Assembly (NCBI GenBank): GCA_016191985.1 | Contig: JACPVB010000287.1 | Coordinates: forward strand, 1 to 7,244 | DNA: 7,244 bases | Source: Chloroflexota bacterium | GTDB lineage: Bacteria; Chloroflexota; Anaerolineae; Anaerolineales; Villigracilaceae | Reading direction: 5' to 3' | Notes under the pieces: model-generated | The model's database searches: none | The model's input: only the letters and a program-made list of their open reading frames with translations | What the model was told of the DNA's origin: nothing | Part shown: piece by piece, positions 1 to 6,246 of the stretch | Numbering within the stretch: the stretch's first letter is position 1 | Layout: each line of letters opens with the position of its first letter | Program-made: the position numbers and the translations under genes

Positions 1-287
1 AACGGCCACCACAATTTTTTCAGGATTTCTGGAAAATCCTTCGGTGCGGGGCCAGGGATTGCCATACCGCGTGCGAAGGCCCCGTAGAAATGGGTGTGTG
101 CGCAGATGCCGCCGGGCATGATGTATTGTCCGTTCGCGTCGCTGGGTTTTGATTTTGGGTATTTGGCAGTCAGCGCCTTGGTGGTGCCAACCTCTTTGAT
201 GCGGTCGCCTTCAAGGTAGAGCGCATGGTTTTGCAGGATGCGATTGGGAGTTTCCCAGGTGATGATGTTTGCGTTTGTTATGAGCAT
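1..287 (-). CDS. ssnA: SsnA-like amidohydrolase, N-terminal fragment (runs off left edge)
   Basis: This is the start of a metal-dependent hydrolase of the amidohydrolase superfamily (COG0402), closest to the putative aminohydrolase SsnA by eye. Ninety-five complete codons are visible; the family is usually about 440 residues, so roughly the last three quarters lies outside the window. Residues 1-55 form the small beta-sandwich domain typical of the family. It is followed by MPGGICAHTHFYGA at residues 57-70, where H64 and H66 form the HxH metal-binding pair that opens the TIM barrel. The stretch that follows, ending in LKKLWWP at residues 89-95, resembles the segment found in SsnA rather than in generic cytosine deaminases. 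SsnA enzymes are linked by context to purine and other nitrogen-compound catabolism, but their substrate is unproven. The ATG lies 2 bases after the stop codon of the NACHT gene and has no clear Shine-Dalgarno, which suggests translational coupling. The family call is secure; the subfamily is likely. Confidence 0.8.
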   Translation of the reverse strand, partial: MLITNANIITWETPNRILQNHALYLEGDRIKEVGTTKALTAKYPKSKPSDANGQYIMPGGICAHTHFYGAFARGMAIPGPAPKDFPEILKKLWWP

Positions 288-289
288 GG

Positions 290-2836
290 TTAGCCGAATC
301 CATATTGGCTGGGATGTGGGAGTTTGACGCCGGACAGACCGATTTCCCATAAGATGTTGTATGCGGCCTCCCGCAGTTCGGGATCGTCTTTGTACATGGC
401 GTCATAGAGTTGGATGAGCACACCTTCGGTGGGCGTATATTTCAGGAAGGGCAGGGCAGCCATGCGCGCATCGGGATCGTCGCTCTTAAGTGCGAGCAGG
501 AGAATATCTGTGGCGGGGACGCCGGGCGAAATGCCCGTGCCGTTCTTGCCGGCAAATTCGATCAGCCAGGGTGTGTCTGCGGGCGCGCGGAGCTTGTTTG
601 GCGCAAGCAAATTAATATTTGTTTTCGCATCCAACACTTCGGTAGCGGCGTTACGAACGACCCATTGTTCATCTTCCACTTGCAATCTTTTCAACGCATC
701 CAAAGCCCAGGCGTGGTGTACACGTCCAAGCCCGTAGACAACTGCACGGCGTAGGAGAATATCATTGATCGTGATACCGTCACGGAGCATATCGTAGCCT
801 TCGCTGCTGTCGTTTGCAAGCGCTTCACCCGCGGCGCGGCGAATATCTTCATCGCCGGTCAGCAGGGTTTGTGCGACGATCTCAAGCGATTCATTCGTGC
901 CAATGGCAACCAGCGCCATGCAAGCCGCCCGCCGCACCGACAGGCTGGGGGCATCCATCACGTTTTCCAGTGCGCGGATCGATTTGGCATCGCGCATGGC
1001 CCCCACTCCAAGCACAGCAAGCTGGACGAGTTCAAATGAAAGCGATGTGGAAAATTGACGGAATAAAGTTGCGGCGCTTGGATCATTGCTGAGGACAAAT
1101 GCAGCCATGGCTTGCCCGCGCAGGCTGAGAGGAATCCCTTCGCTTTGCAGGATGGCCGCCAGCGTGCCGAATAATTTTCCGCGCCAGGGAGCGTTTTTGG
1201 GCGCATCCCTCAGCCAACGTGCCGCCGCAAAAAGCGGACGGTGCATCGGCAGGCGTGAAAATTCCAACAGAGATTGCACCAGTTTGCTGGCATCACCATG
1301 CGCGGCGAAGTATCGCATGGCAAGGTATTTACCGGACCAATCCGGTTGGTTGAGGATTGTCTCTTCGGCGTTGTAATAGGTGAGCGCATGTCCGGCTAAG
1401 TATCCGGCAAAAACCGCGTGCACGAAACGCATTTTATTGTTGGGATGATTAATCAATAATCCACTGGCCGCCATTTTCCCAAGTAAACCGGAGGTTGGCG
1501 TGGCGACCACTTTTTCGATTTTCTTCCCCTTTTTGGGTTTCGTATCTTCTTTTATTGCTTCCGCTTCTTTTTCTTCAAGTTGTTCAGAAGCTTCACCTTC
1601 CGGGGTCTCTTCCGCGATTTCAAACGACTTCACCCAGGCGCGCGCTTTGCGCGGATCGAACACGGGTGTTGAGTTTGTCATCACTTGCATACCGAGGGTT
1701 TCCAACGCCGCCAATGGTGTGTTGGCGGGAGCTATGCGCCGAATGTGAGTGGCGATCACTTCCAACACGTGCGGGCCTAAACTGTCGCCGGCATACGCGC
1801 CCCAGGCTTTGAGGGTTATTTCAAGGGGAGTCAAATGCGCGTTGTCGGCACTCAGCCAAACGTTAAGCAGGAGCGGGTCCACCTGGTCAGGCCCAGTCTG
1901 TGCCCAGGCTTCCATCGCAACCGTCTGCGACCAAAGCTGTCCCCATTGTTCCATGAATTTTTCATTTTGATGGCGCGACCAGGTACAAAGGGTGAGTGGG
2001 GCAAACCCGATTGGAATCAAACCATCCAAATATTCAGGAGCGCCGGTGGTGACAATGCGCGTCTGCGGATAGTTCTGGAGAACGATTTTAAAATATTCTG
2101 AAATGACCTGCTGGCTCTCCGGGGGGATTTCGTCAAATCCATCCACGAGCAAAAGGGCGAGACCGTTTTTGAATGTGTTCTTGAAAAAGTCCGGCAGTTT
2201 TCCAAGGTCGAATATGGGTGCATGTTCCGAGGCGGCTTCGATCAAGGGATTGAGCGCATCTTTCGGATCTGCGATTGGAAGTTTTAAATCTGCCACATGA
2301 AACAGGAACGGGATGTGGCCTTTCAACGCTTCGAGATTTTCGCTTCGATTCGCGGCCAGAGATGCGAGGCGCGCGAGGGCCACTGTCTTGCCGACGCCGG
2401 GTTGGCCGACGATGACGATGTTGGCGTTTCCAGAAATTGCCTGTGGAAGGGTGAGGGCCTGGGGCAGATATACGGCGGCAATCTCCGGCCAGGCTGGCAG
2501 GTAGGGCAATGTCTGCGAGATCACATCCTCAAACTTTGGCGGCATGCCGGGCTCCACATTTTGCGGCGGGGCAATCAGCATGGGTTCCTGGAGGATTTCA
2601 TCCAGTGCGAAGAGCTGCGCGGCGAGATGCATCCCTTGTGCGCGGCGTAATGTGATACGGCGGTGATTCTCTTCAACAGTATTCGTTTTGCGGCTCTCGG
2701 CGGCTTCGCGTTGTTCCTTTAAATTGGCGCGCATTTCCTCCCATAATGGACGCGCCCGCGAAGCCAGCAGCCAGAAAATGGTCGCGGAAATAAAGCCAAG
2801 AAAAAATGAAAAGGGATAAATCTCGATTTGGAACAT
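290..2836 (-). CDS. Membrane-anchored NACHT NTPase with C-terminal HEAT repeats
   Basis: This 848-residue protein is a STAND-class NTPase. Residues 7-26 form a single hydrophobic helix followed by basic residues, predicting a short outside N-terminus and a cytoplasmic body. Residues 30-85 are charged and helical, possibly a coiled coil. The NACHT core has Walker A GQPGVGKT (144-151) and an acidic Walker B LLLVDGFDE (228-236). The next strand, IVTTGAPEYL (261-270), lacks the arginine usual in the TSR-type sensor motif. Residues 407-441 are a Glu/Lys-rich linker. FVHAVFAGYLAG (471-482) matches the post-NACHT FxH...YLA helix motif. HEAT-type helical pairs fill about 570-738 and 775-834 (for example the SVRRAACMAL and DIRRAAGEAL repeats). 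The C-terminus is presumably a ligand- or partner-binding scaffold; the trigger and output are unknown. It lies 9 bases after the zinc-ribbon gene and 2 bases before ssnA. The ATG has no good Shine-Dalgarno but encodes the only N-terminal membrane segment. Architecture is certain; role is not. Confidence 0.9.
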   Translation of the reverse strand: MFQIEIYPFSFFLGFISATIFWLLASRARPLWEEMRANLKEQREAAESRKTNTVEENHRRITLRRAQGMHLAAQLFALDEILQEPMLIAPPQNVEPGMPPKFEDVISQTLPYLPAWPEIAAVYLPQALTLPQAISGNANIVIVGQPGVGKTVALARLASLAANRSENLEALKGHIPFLFHVADLKLPIADPKDALNPLIEAASEHAPIFDLGKLPDFFKNTFKNGLALLLVDGFDEIPPESQQVISEYFKIVLQNYPQTRIVTTGAPEYLDGLIPIGFAPLTLCTWSRHQNEKFMEQWGQLWSQTVAMEAWAQTGPDQVDPLLLNVWLSADNAHLTPLEITLKAWGAYAGDSLGPHVLEVIATHIRRIAPANTPLAALETLGMQVMTNSTPVFDPRKARAWVKSFEIAEETPEGEASEQLEEKEAEAIKEDTKPKKGKKIEKVVATPTSGLLGKMAASGLLINHPNNKMRFVHAVFAGYLAGHALTYYNAEETILNQPDWSGKYLAMRYFAAHGDASKLVQSLLEFSRLPMHRPLFAAARWLRDAPKNAPWRGKLFGTLAAILQSEGIPLSLRGQAMAAFVLSNDPSAATLFRQFSTSLSFELVQLAVLGVGAMRDAKSIRALENVMDAPSLSVRRAACMALVAIGTNESLEIVAQTLLTGDEDIRRAAGEALANDSSEGYDMLRDGITINDILLRRAVVYGLGRVHHAWALDALKRLQVEDEQWVVRNAATEVLDAKTNINLLAPNKLRAPADTPWLIEFAGKNGTGISPGVPATDILLLALKSDDPDARMAALPFLKYTPTEGVLIQLYDAMYKDDPELREAAYNILWEIGLSGVKLPHPSQYGFG

Positions 2837-2845
2837 GGTCGTCGT

Positions 2846-3547
2846 TTAGTTCGCGAACAGGATACGTCCGCAGGAGGGACAGTTCACCAGTTGTTTTTGG
2901 GAGCGGGCATTTTGTTGCACGGAGGCATTCAGTGTGGTGCCGCAGGATGTGCAGGCATTGTCGTTGATCTCTGCCACGGCCACGCCGCGTTTTTGCTGGC
3001 GAAGCCCTTCATAAATTTGAAGCTGGCTGCTTTCGATGGGAGCAAGGGCCGCCTCGCGTTCCTCTGTAAGCCTTTCGAGCTGTTTGATGATCGCTGATTG
3101 TTCCTCGATCAATTTTCCATGCTCGCTTCCCAAACGTGCCTGGATTTTCTCCAGGTCGGTTTTTGCAGATTGCAGTTCGTTTTCCTCAGTCTCCACCTTT
3201 AACATGGCTTCGAGTTGGCGTTCCTCCAATGTGACCAGGTATTTTTTTAAGGAAACAATATCTTTTTGCAGGTCTTGCAATTCTTTTGGGTTTTTTATAT
3301 TGCCGCCATATAGACTTGATTCGGCGTTTTCGATCTTTATTTTCTGGGCATCCACTTCCGCTTCCGCGATTTTCATTTCGTGGCTGGCGCGGTGATGGTC
3401 GGCTTGAGCGGTTTCGGTGCGGCTCAATGCTGCTTTTAGTTCAACATCATTTTCAAGTGTTTTGCGGATTGTCTCCAGTTGGGTACGGGCGCGGTCTATT
3501 TGACGATCTACCTGCTGCAGTCGGAAAAGTCCCAATGAGGCGCTCAT
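2846..3547 (-). CDS. Coiled-coil protein with C-terminal C4 zinc ribbon (COG1579/DUF164 family)
   Basis: This 233-residue protein belongs to the CT398/COG1579 family. Residues 5-75 and 92-180 form two long, charged helical arms. Between them lies the family signature SLYGGNIKNPKELQDLQKDI (78-97), which forms the turn of the antiparallel hairpin. The C-terminal zinc ribbon has all four ligands in two CxxC knuckles: C199/C202 and C223/C226. The length is typical and nothing is missing. Members are proposed to bind nucleic acid or act as scaffolds, but no precise biochemical role is established. In many bacteria the gene sits beside a Nif3-family gene; here its partner is a NACHT-HEAT gene. It is the first gene of the operon. 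The ATG is well supported: the frame is closed upstream by a TAA, the next Met is residue 58, and the predicted N-terminus matches the family's usual start. There is almost no room for a leader between its -10 element and the ATG. Confidence 0.92.
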   Translation of the reverse strand: MSASLGLFRLQQVDRQIDRARTQLETIRKTLENDVELKAALSRTETAQADHHRASHEMKIAEAEVDAQKIKIENAESSLYGGNIKNPKELQDLQKDIVSLKKYLVTLEERQLEAMLKVETEENELQSAKTDLEKIQARLGSEHGKLIEEQSAIIKQLERLTEEREAALAPIESSQLQIYEGLRQQKRGVAVAEINDNACTSCGTTLNASVQQNARSQKQLVNCPSCGRILFAN

Positions 3548-3554
3548 ACTTTGA

Positions 3555-3560
3555 ATTATA
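3555..3560 (-). promoter_or_regulatory. -10 element of the zinc-ribbon/NACHT/ssnA operon
   Basis: On the minus strand a perfect TATAAT occupies this position, and its last base is 8 bases from the A of the ATG at 3547. Conventional spacing puts the transcription start at about 3547-3549, so the mRNA would be leaderless or nearly so. This fits the absence of a Shine-Dalgarno before that ATG. No good -35 hexamer is visible: the expected place (around 3578-3583) falls in the terminator stem of the preceding gene, next to its T tract. The -10 match is seen directly; promoter activity is inferred. Confidence 0.5.
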
Positions 3561-3570
3561 TACGATGTGC

Positions 3571-3614
3571 GAAAAAAAGACCCTGTTTTTGCGTCTTTGG
3601 CGAAAACAGGGTCT
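3571..3614 (-). terminator. Rho-independent terminator of the serine hydrolase gene
   Basis: The minus strand begins AGACCCTGTTTT just 6 bases after the hydrolase stop codon, and the complementary arm follows. The arms are 3578-3589 and 3603-3614, extended inward by a T-G wobble and two G-C pairs (3590-3592 with 3600-3602). That gives a stem of about 15 bp with a 7-base loop. It is followed directly by seven T residues on the minus strand (3577 to 3571). This is a textbook intrinsic terminator. It separates the hydrolase transcript from the operon downstream of it. Confidence 0.93.
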
Positions 3615-3620
3615 GGTTAA

Positions 3621-5111
3621 TTATTGAGTTGTAATGTTGAAGTAGTTGTATACAGCCTGGGTCAGGTTTACAAATAGCGGATTTGTGTTGTCCCAGATGT
3701 TTTGAACGGGATGATAGGTGTAAATGGCAAGGACGAAGTTTCCACCAGAGGAATATACAATGCCAACATCGCTTGTATCATGCATGATGCCATCCCTGGA
3801 GAGCACGTAACCATGCTTGTGCGGTACGAGAGTCCCGTCCGGGACGCCGCCCTGGATGAGGGAGCCGAGCTTGTCCTGTGCCATGAAATCAATCAGCAAT
3901 TGACAGGTGGCGGGGTTGACCTTATCCGGGAATGCTGCCACCAGCGCGCCGCCGCCGCTTTGCGCACATTGATAAATATCCGCAAGCAGGGAGCCCATTT
4001 CAGCGGGCGTGGTTTGGGAGTAGGGGTCTGGGTCAACAAAAACATCGGTCCTTGTATTGCCGGGGGTTTGGCGTCCTGGCAAAAGGTTTGGCGCACCGAG
4101 GAAGAACATCCCTCCGAGAAACGTGCTGTTCAAGCCAAGCTGTTCCATGTTTTGGGTGACGATGACGGGACCGTTATTTTTGTCAATGCGTTCAAGCACC
4201 TGGTCTGTAGCGGAGTTATCCGACTTTGCCAAAACGCGGGAGATGACATCCGTTGTGGCGGCGTCGAGATTACTGCCGCGGTTGATCAGATAGGATGCGA
4301 CGATTGGCACTTTAATGGTACTGGAAGCCGTGAAGGCAATATCTGGCTCCGTTGAAATTTCCTGCTTGTTATTCATCGCAAAGTGGATCTCCTGCCCGTT
4401 TTGCAAATCGCGCATGTAAAAGCCGATCAACCCATCGAAATCGGAAACGGTAACGATTTGTTTGAGCAGGATTTCGAGGTTTTCAATGGTTGGCCTTGCC
4501 GCGGAACTACGCGTAAACGAGAGCGCAATCGAACGGTTTGTTGGCGATCTCAAGGCATCTGTAATCAGCAGGACGGCGCGGTCAAGGTCGAGAGTCTGCC
4601 CGGGCGCGCCGGGCAGGAACGAGGTCCCGCCCGGAACCGGCTGTGCAGGGGCAGGAGGCTGGTCATAGCGCAGCGCAATCTCATTTTGCAGATATTCGCG
4701 CAAACGTTCCTCGGAAATTCTGGAGCTTAATGGGATTTGCGTCTCAGATGGCGTGCGATTCCAAATGAAATCCCAAAACCCGCCCCAAAATGGGCCGCCA
4801 GTGCGGCTGAGGTCGGCGGCGGCGAGCATGGTCTCCACATCAATTTCAAAACCGACCGTGCCCGGGTCGATGTGGATGACCGCGTCACCATACTGAGCTT
4901 CAATGGGGGATGTGTACACTTCAAGCAATCTTTGAGATGCCTGGGCGGGTGACAAGCCGCCAACAGTAATGCCGGCAATGGTCATACCGGCGGGGTAGTT
5001 GTTTCTTTGACGACTGTAATTGATGAGGGAAAGGATTGTAAGTACGAGCGCGACGGTCAGGAATAAAATGGATACACCCCGAAGGATGGTGTTGGTATTG
5101 CGGTTTCTCAC
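3621..5111 (-). CDS. Membrane-anchored beta-lactamase-fold serine hydrolase with PG_binding_4/VanW-like N-terminal region
   Basis: With a GTG start at 5111 this is a 496-residue protein. Residues 12-30 form a single membrane helix after a basic N-terminus, so the rest should lie outside the membrane. Residues 40-66 carry the GMTIAGITVGGLSPAQA pattern that opens PG_binding_4/VanW-type regions, extending to about residue 200. The C-terminal half has the active-site motifs of the beta-lactamase/DD-peptidase fold: SxxK at S264-K267 (STIK), SDN at 297-299, and KHG at 432-434 replacing KTG. A TTPAEM helix start (367-372) matches the segment after the omega loop, but no Glu is found at 329-365, where class A enzymes place the deacylating Glu166. 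A peptidoglycan-directed serine peptidase or transpeptidase-like role therefore fits better than antibiotic hydrolysis; this is inference. The GTG was chosen because GGAGG precedes it by 4 bases and an extended -10 lies about 36 bases upstream. The in-frame ATG at 5216 would start before that promoter. Confidence 0.88.
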   Translation of the reverse strand: MRNRNTNTILRGVSILFLTVALVLTILSLINYSRQRNNYPAGMTIAGITVGGLSPAQASQRLLEVYTSPIEAQYGDAVIHIDPGTVGFEIDVETMLAAADLSRTGGPFWGGFWDFIWNRTPSETQIPLSSRISEERLREYLQNEIALRYDQPPAPAQPVPGGTSFLPGAPGQTLDLDRAVLLITDALRSPTNRSIALSFTRSSAARPTIENLEILLKQIVTVSDFDGLIGFYMRDLQNGQEIHFAMNNKQEISTEPDIAFTASSTIKVPIVASYLINRGSNLDAATTDVISRVLAKSDNSATDQVLERIDKNNGPVIVTQNMEQLGLNSTFLGGMFFLGAPNLLPGRQTPGNTRTDVFVDPDPYSQTTPAEMGSLLADIYQCAQSGGGALVAAFPDKVNPATCQLLIDFMAQDKLGSLIQGGVPDGTLVPHKHGYVLSRDGIMHDTSDVGIVYSSGGNFVLAIYTYHPVQNIWDNTNPLFVNLTQAVYNYFNITTQ

Positions 5112-5115
5112 GCGG

Positions 5116-5120
5116 CCTCC
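5116..5120 (-). promoter_or_regulatory. Shine-Dalgarno deciding the GTG start of the serine hydrolase
   Basis: GGAGG on the minus strand sits 4 bases before the GTG at 5111. It is the only strong ribosome-binding site near the N-terminal basic and transmembrane segment, and it rules in favour of GTG over the upstream ATG at 5216. Confidence 0.8.
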
Positions 5121-5125
5121 GAAAT

Positions 5126-5141
5126 TATGATGAAAATCACA
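5126..5141. promoter_or_regulatory. Possible CRP/FNR-type operator
   Basis: Read on the minus strand this is TGTGA, six bases, then TCATA, matching the CRP-type pattern TGTGA-N6-TCACA at 9 of 10 positions. It is also flanked by a 5-base inverted repeat, TTATG/CATAA, at 5125-5129 and 5140-5144. It would cover the predicted transcription start of the hydrolase gene, a position suited to repression. The region is AT-rich and such matches occur by chance, so this is a weak call. Confidence 0.2.
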
Positions 5142-5146
5142 TAAAA

Positions 5147-5155
5147 AGTATAACA
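5147..5155 (-). promoter_or_regulatory. Extended -10 promoter of the serine hydrolase
   Basis: On the minus strand TGTTATACT combines a TG extension with a TATACT -10 hexamer (5 of 6 to TATAAT). Transcription would begin near 5140, giving a leader of about 29 bases that contains the GGAGG site. No convincing -35 is seen, which is tolerable with an extended -10. Confidence 0.5.
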
Positions 5156-5173
5156 CACCAAAAATGACGCCTG

Positions 5174-5182
5174 TGCTAGAAT
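5174..5182 (+). promoter_or_regulatory. Extended -10 promoter of proline dehydrogenase
   Basis: TGCTAGAAT gives a TG extension plus a TAGAAT hexamer (5 of 6 to TATAAT). The expected start is near 5189, leaving a 37-base leader that ends in the AAAGGA ribosome-binding site. No clear -35 is present. It is back to back with the hydrolase promoter, with predicted start sites about 50 bases apart. Confidence 0.5.
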
Positions 5183-5214
5183 AGCTCTGCCGGTACGCTG
5201 GCACATCTCTCCTC

Positions 5215-5220
5215 AAAGGA
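5215..5220 (+). promoter_or_regulatory. Shine-Dalgarno deciding the proline dehydrogenase start
   Basis: AAAGGA lies 5 bases before the ATG at 5226. An in-frame ATG at 5220 overlaps this site and has no ribosome-binding site of its own, so 5226 is preferred; the protein then begins MLRSF. Confidence 0.7.
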
Positions 5221-5225
5221 TGGAT

Positions 5226-6185
5226 ATGTTACGCTCTTTTCTCATCTATCTTTCCAAAGCCGCCTGGGCGCAAAAACTTGTAACAAACTGGGGGTTTGCA
5301 TGGCGTACCGCATCCCGCTTCATCGCGGGGACAAAACTCGAAGAAGCCATGCGCGTTGTTCGCGAATTAAATGCAAAGGGGATCAATGCGACTCTCGACC
5401 ATCTCGGTGAACATACGAATACCCCGGAAGAAGCCCAGCAGGCCACAGACGACATCTTCGCGACTCTGGACGCGCTGGGAGCTGATTCTGCTGCGAGGGG
5501 CAATGTCTCCATCAAGCTGACTCAGATCGGCCTCGGCCTCGACGAAAGCCTGTGCGCCCAGAACCTGGAGCGCATCCTTGCCCGCGCAAAGCAAAACAAC
5601 ACCTTCGTCCGCATCGATATTGAAGACACGCCCTACACCGACAAAACCATTAACATATATTACGCCTTGCGGGAAAAGGGATATGAAAATGTCGGCATGG
5701 CGGTTCAATCCTATTTATATCGCGCCGAAGCGGACACACGCCGCATGGCGCAGGATGCGACCCCCATCCGTTTGGTGAAGGGCGCGTACAAAGAGCCGCC
5801 CGATAAAGCCTTCCCCAAAAAAGCAGACGTGGATGCCAACTATGACCTGCTCGCAAAGATTCTGATCGACGCATCCCTTGCGAATGACACCAAATTATCA
5901 AACGACGGACGCGTGCCGCCCATCCCTGCGATTGCATCTCACGATGAAAAACGCATCGCCTTTGCAAAATCCTATGCTGAAAAAGCAGGTCTGCCCAAAA
6001 ATGGATTGGAATTCCAAATGCTCTACGGCATCCGCCGCGATTTGCAGGAATCACTGGCAAAGGAAGGGTATCCTGTGCGGGTGTACGTCCCGTTTGGGAC
6101 GCATTGGTATCCATATTTTATGAGGCGTCTTGCGGAACGCCCTGCCAATATCTGGTTCTTTGTTTCAAATTTCTTCAAGGGATAG
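5226..6185 (+). CDS. Proline dehydrogenase (FAD-dependent, monofunctional)
   Basis: This 319-residue enzyme oxidises L-proline to 1-pyrroline-5-carboxylate using FAD, the first step of proline breakdown, and passes electrons to the respiratory quinone pool. The length matches the stand-alone PRODH family rather than bifunctional PutA. Landmarks, numbered from the ATG at 5226, follow the Thermus/Bacillus-type enzymes: VSIKLTQIGL (94-103, with the active-site Lys at 97), IDIEDTPYTD (130-139), AVQSYLYR (159-166, with the FAD-contacting Gln), RLVKGAYKE (182-190), VRVYVPFG (285-292) and YFMRRLAERP (297-306). The paired R300/R301 are the residues known to grip the proline carboxylate. The start is set by AAAGGA 5 bases upstream. 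The gene is alone on its strand, with its own promoter and terminator. The pyrroline-5-carboxylate dehydrogenase needed to finish the pathway is not in this window. Nothing appears truncated. Confidence 0.95.
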   Translation: MLRSFLIYLSKAAWAQKLVTNWGFAWRTASRFIAGTKLEEAMRVVRELNAKGINATLDHLGEHTNTPEEAQQATDDIFATLDALGADSAARGNVSIKLTQIGLGLDESLCAQNLERILARAKQNNTFVRIDIEDTPYTDKTINIYYALREKGYENVGMAVQSYLYRAEADTRRMAQDATPIRLVKGAYKEPPDKAFPKKADVDANYDLLAKILIDASLANDTKLSNDGRVPPIPAIASHDEKRIAFAKSYAEKAGLPKNGLEFQMLYGIRRDLQESLAKEGYPVRVYVPFGTHWYPYFMRRLAERPANIWFFVSNFFKG

Positions 6186-6205
6186 ATTGGTTTATTGGAA
6201 AACCA

Positions 6206-6236
6206 GCGGCAAGGCTGCCAGCCTCGCCGCTTTTTT
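6206..6236 (+). terminator. Intrinsic terminator of proline dehydrogenase, possibly bidirectional
   Basis: Arms 6206-6216 and 6220-6230 pair over 11 positions with a single A-C mismatch and a 3-base loop. Six T residues follow at 6231-6236. The hairpin also lies 17 bases beyond the stop codon of the convergent GT87 gene. On that strand it is followed by the weaker tract TGGTTTT, so it may terminate both transcripts. Confidence 0.88.
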
Positions 6237-6246
6237 AATTGTGGGT

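Noticed and set aside
1495..1812. A plus-strand frame encoding a Leu-rich hydrophobic start that resembles a signal peptide.
   Set aside because: It arises from the pyrimidine-rich complement of the Glu/Lys linker in the NACHT gene; no independent evidence supports it.
290..2836. Calling the NACHT-HEAT protein a proven anti-phage defence gene.
   Set aside because: The NTPase class is shared with defence proteins, but no effector domain, defence-island neighbours or mobile elements are visible. Regulation or signalling is equally possible.
3702..4355. A 217-codon open frame on the plus strand.
   Set aside because: It is fully antisense to the serine hydrolase, which carries clear active-site motifs. 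Its product has no recognisable domain, and no ribosome-binding site was noticed.
5112..5216. An N-terminal extension of the serine hydrolase from an ATG at 5216.
   Set aside because: The extra 35 codons overlap both divergent promoters. GTG at 5111 has GGAGG in front of it and begins the usual basic segment plus membrane helix.
5650..6114. A 154-codon open frame on the minus strand.
   Set aside because: It is antisense to proline dehydrogenase and its Arg/Cys/His-rich product looks like a shadow of that gene.
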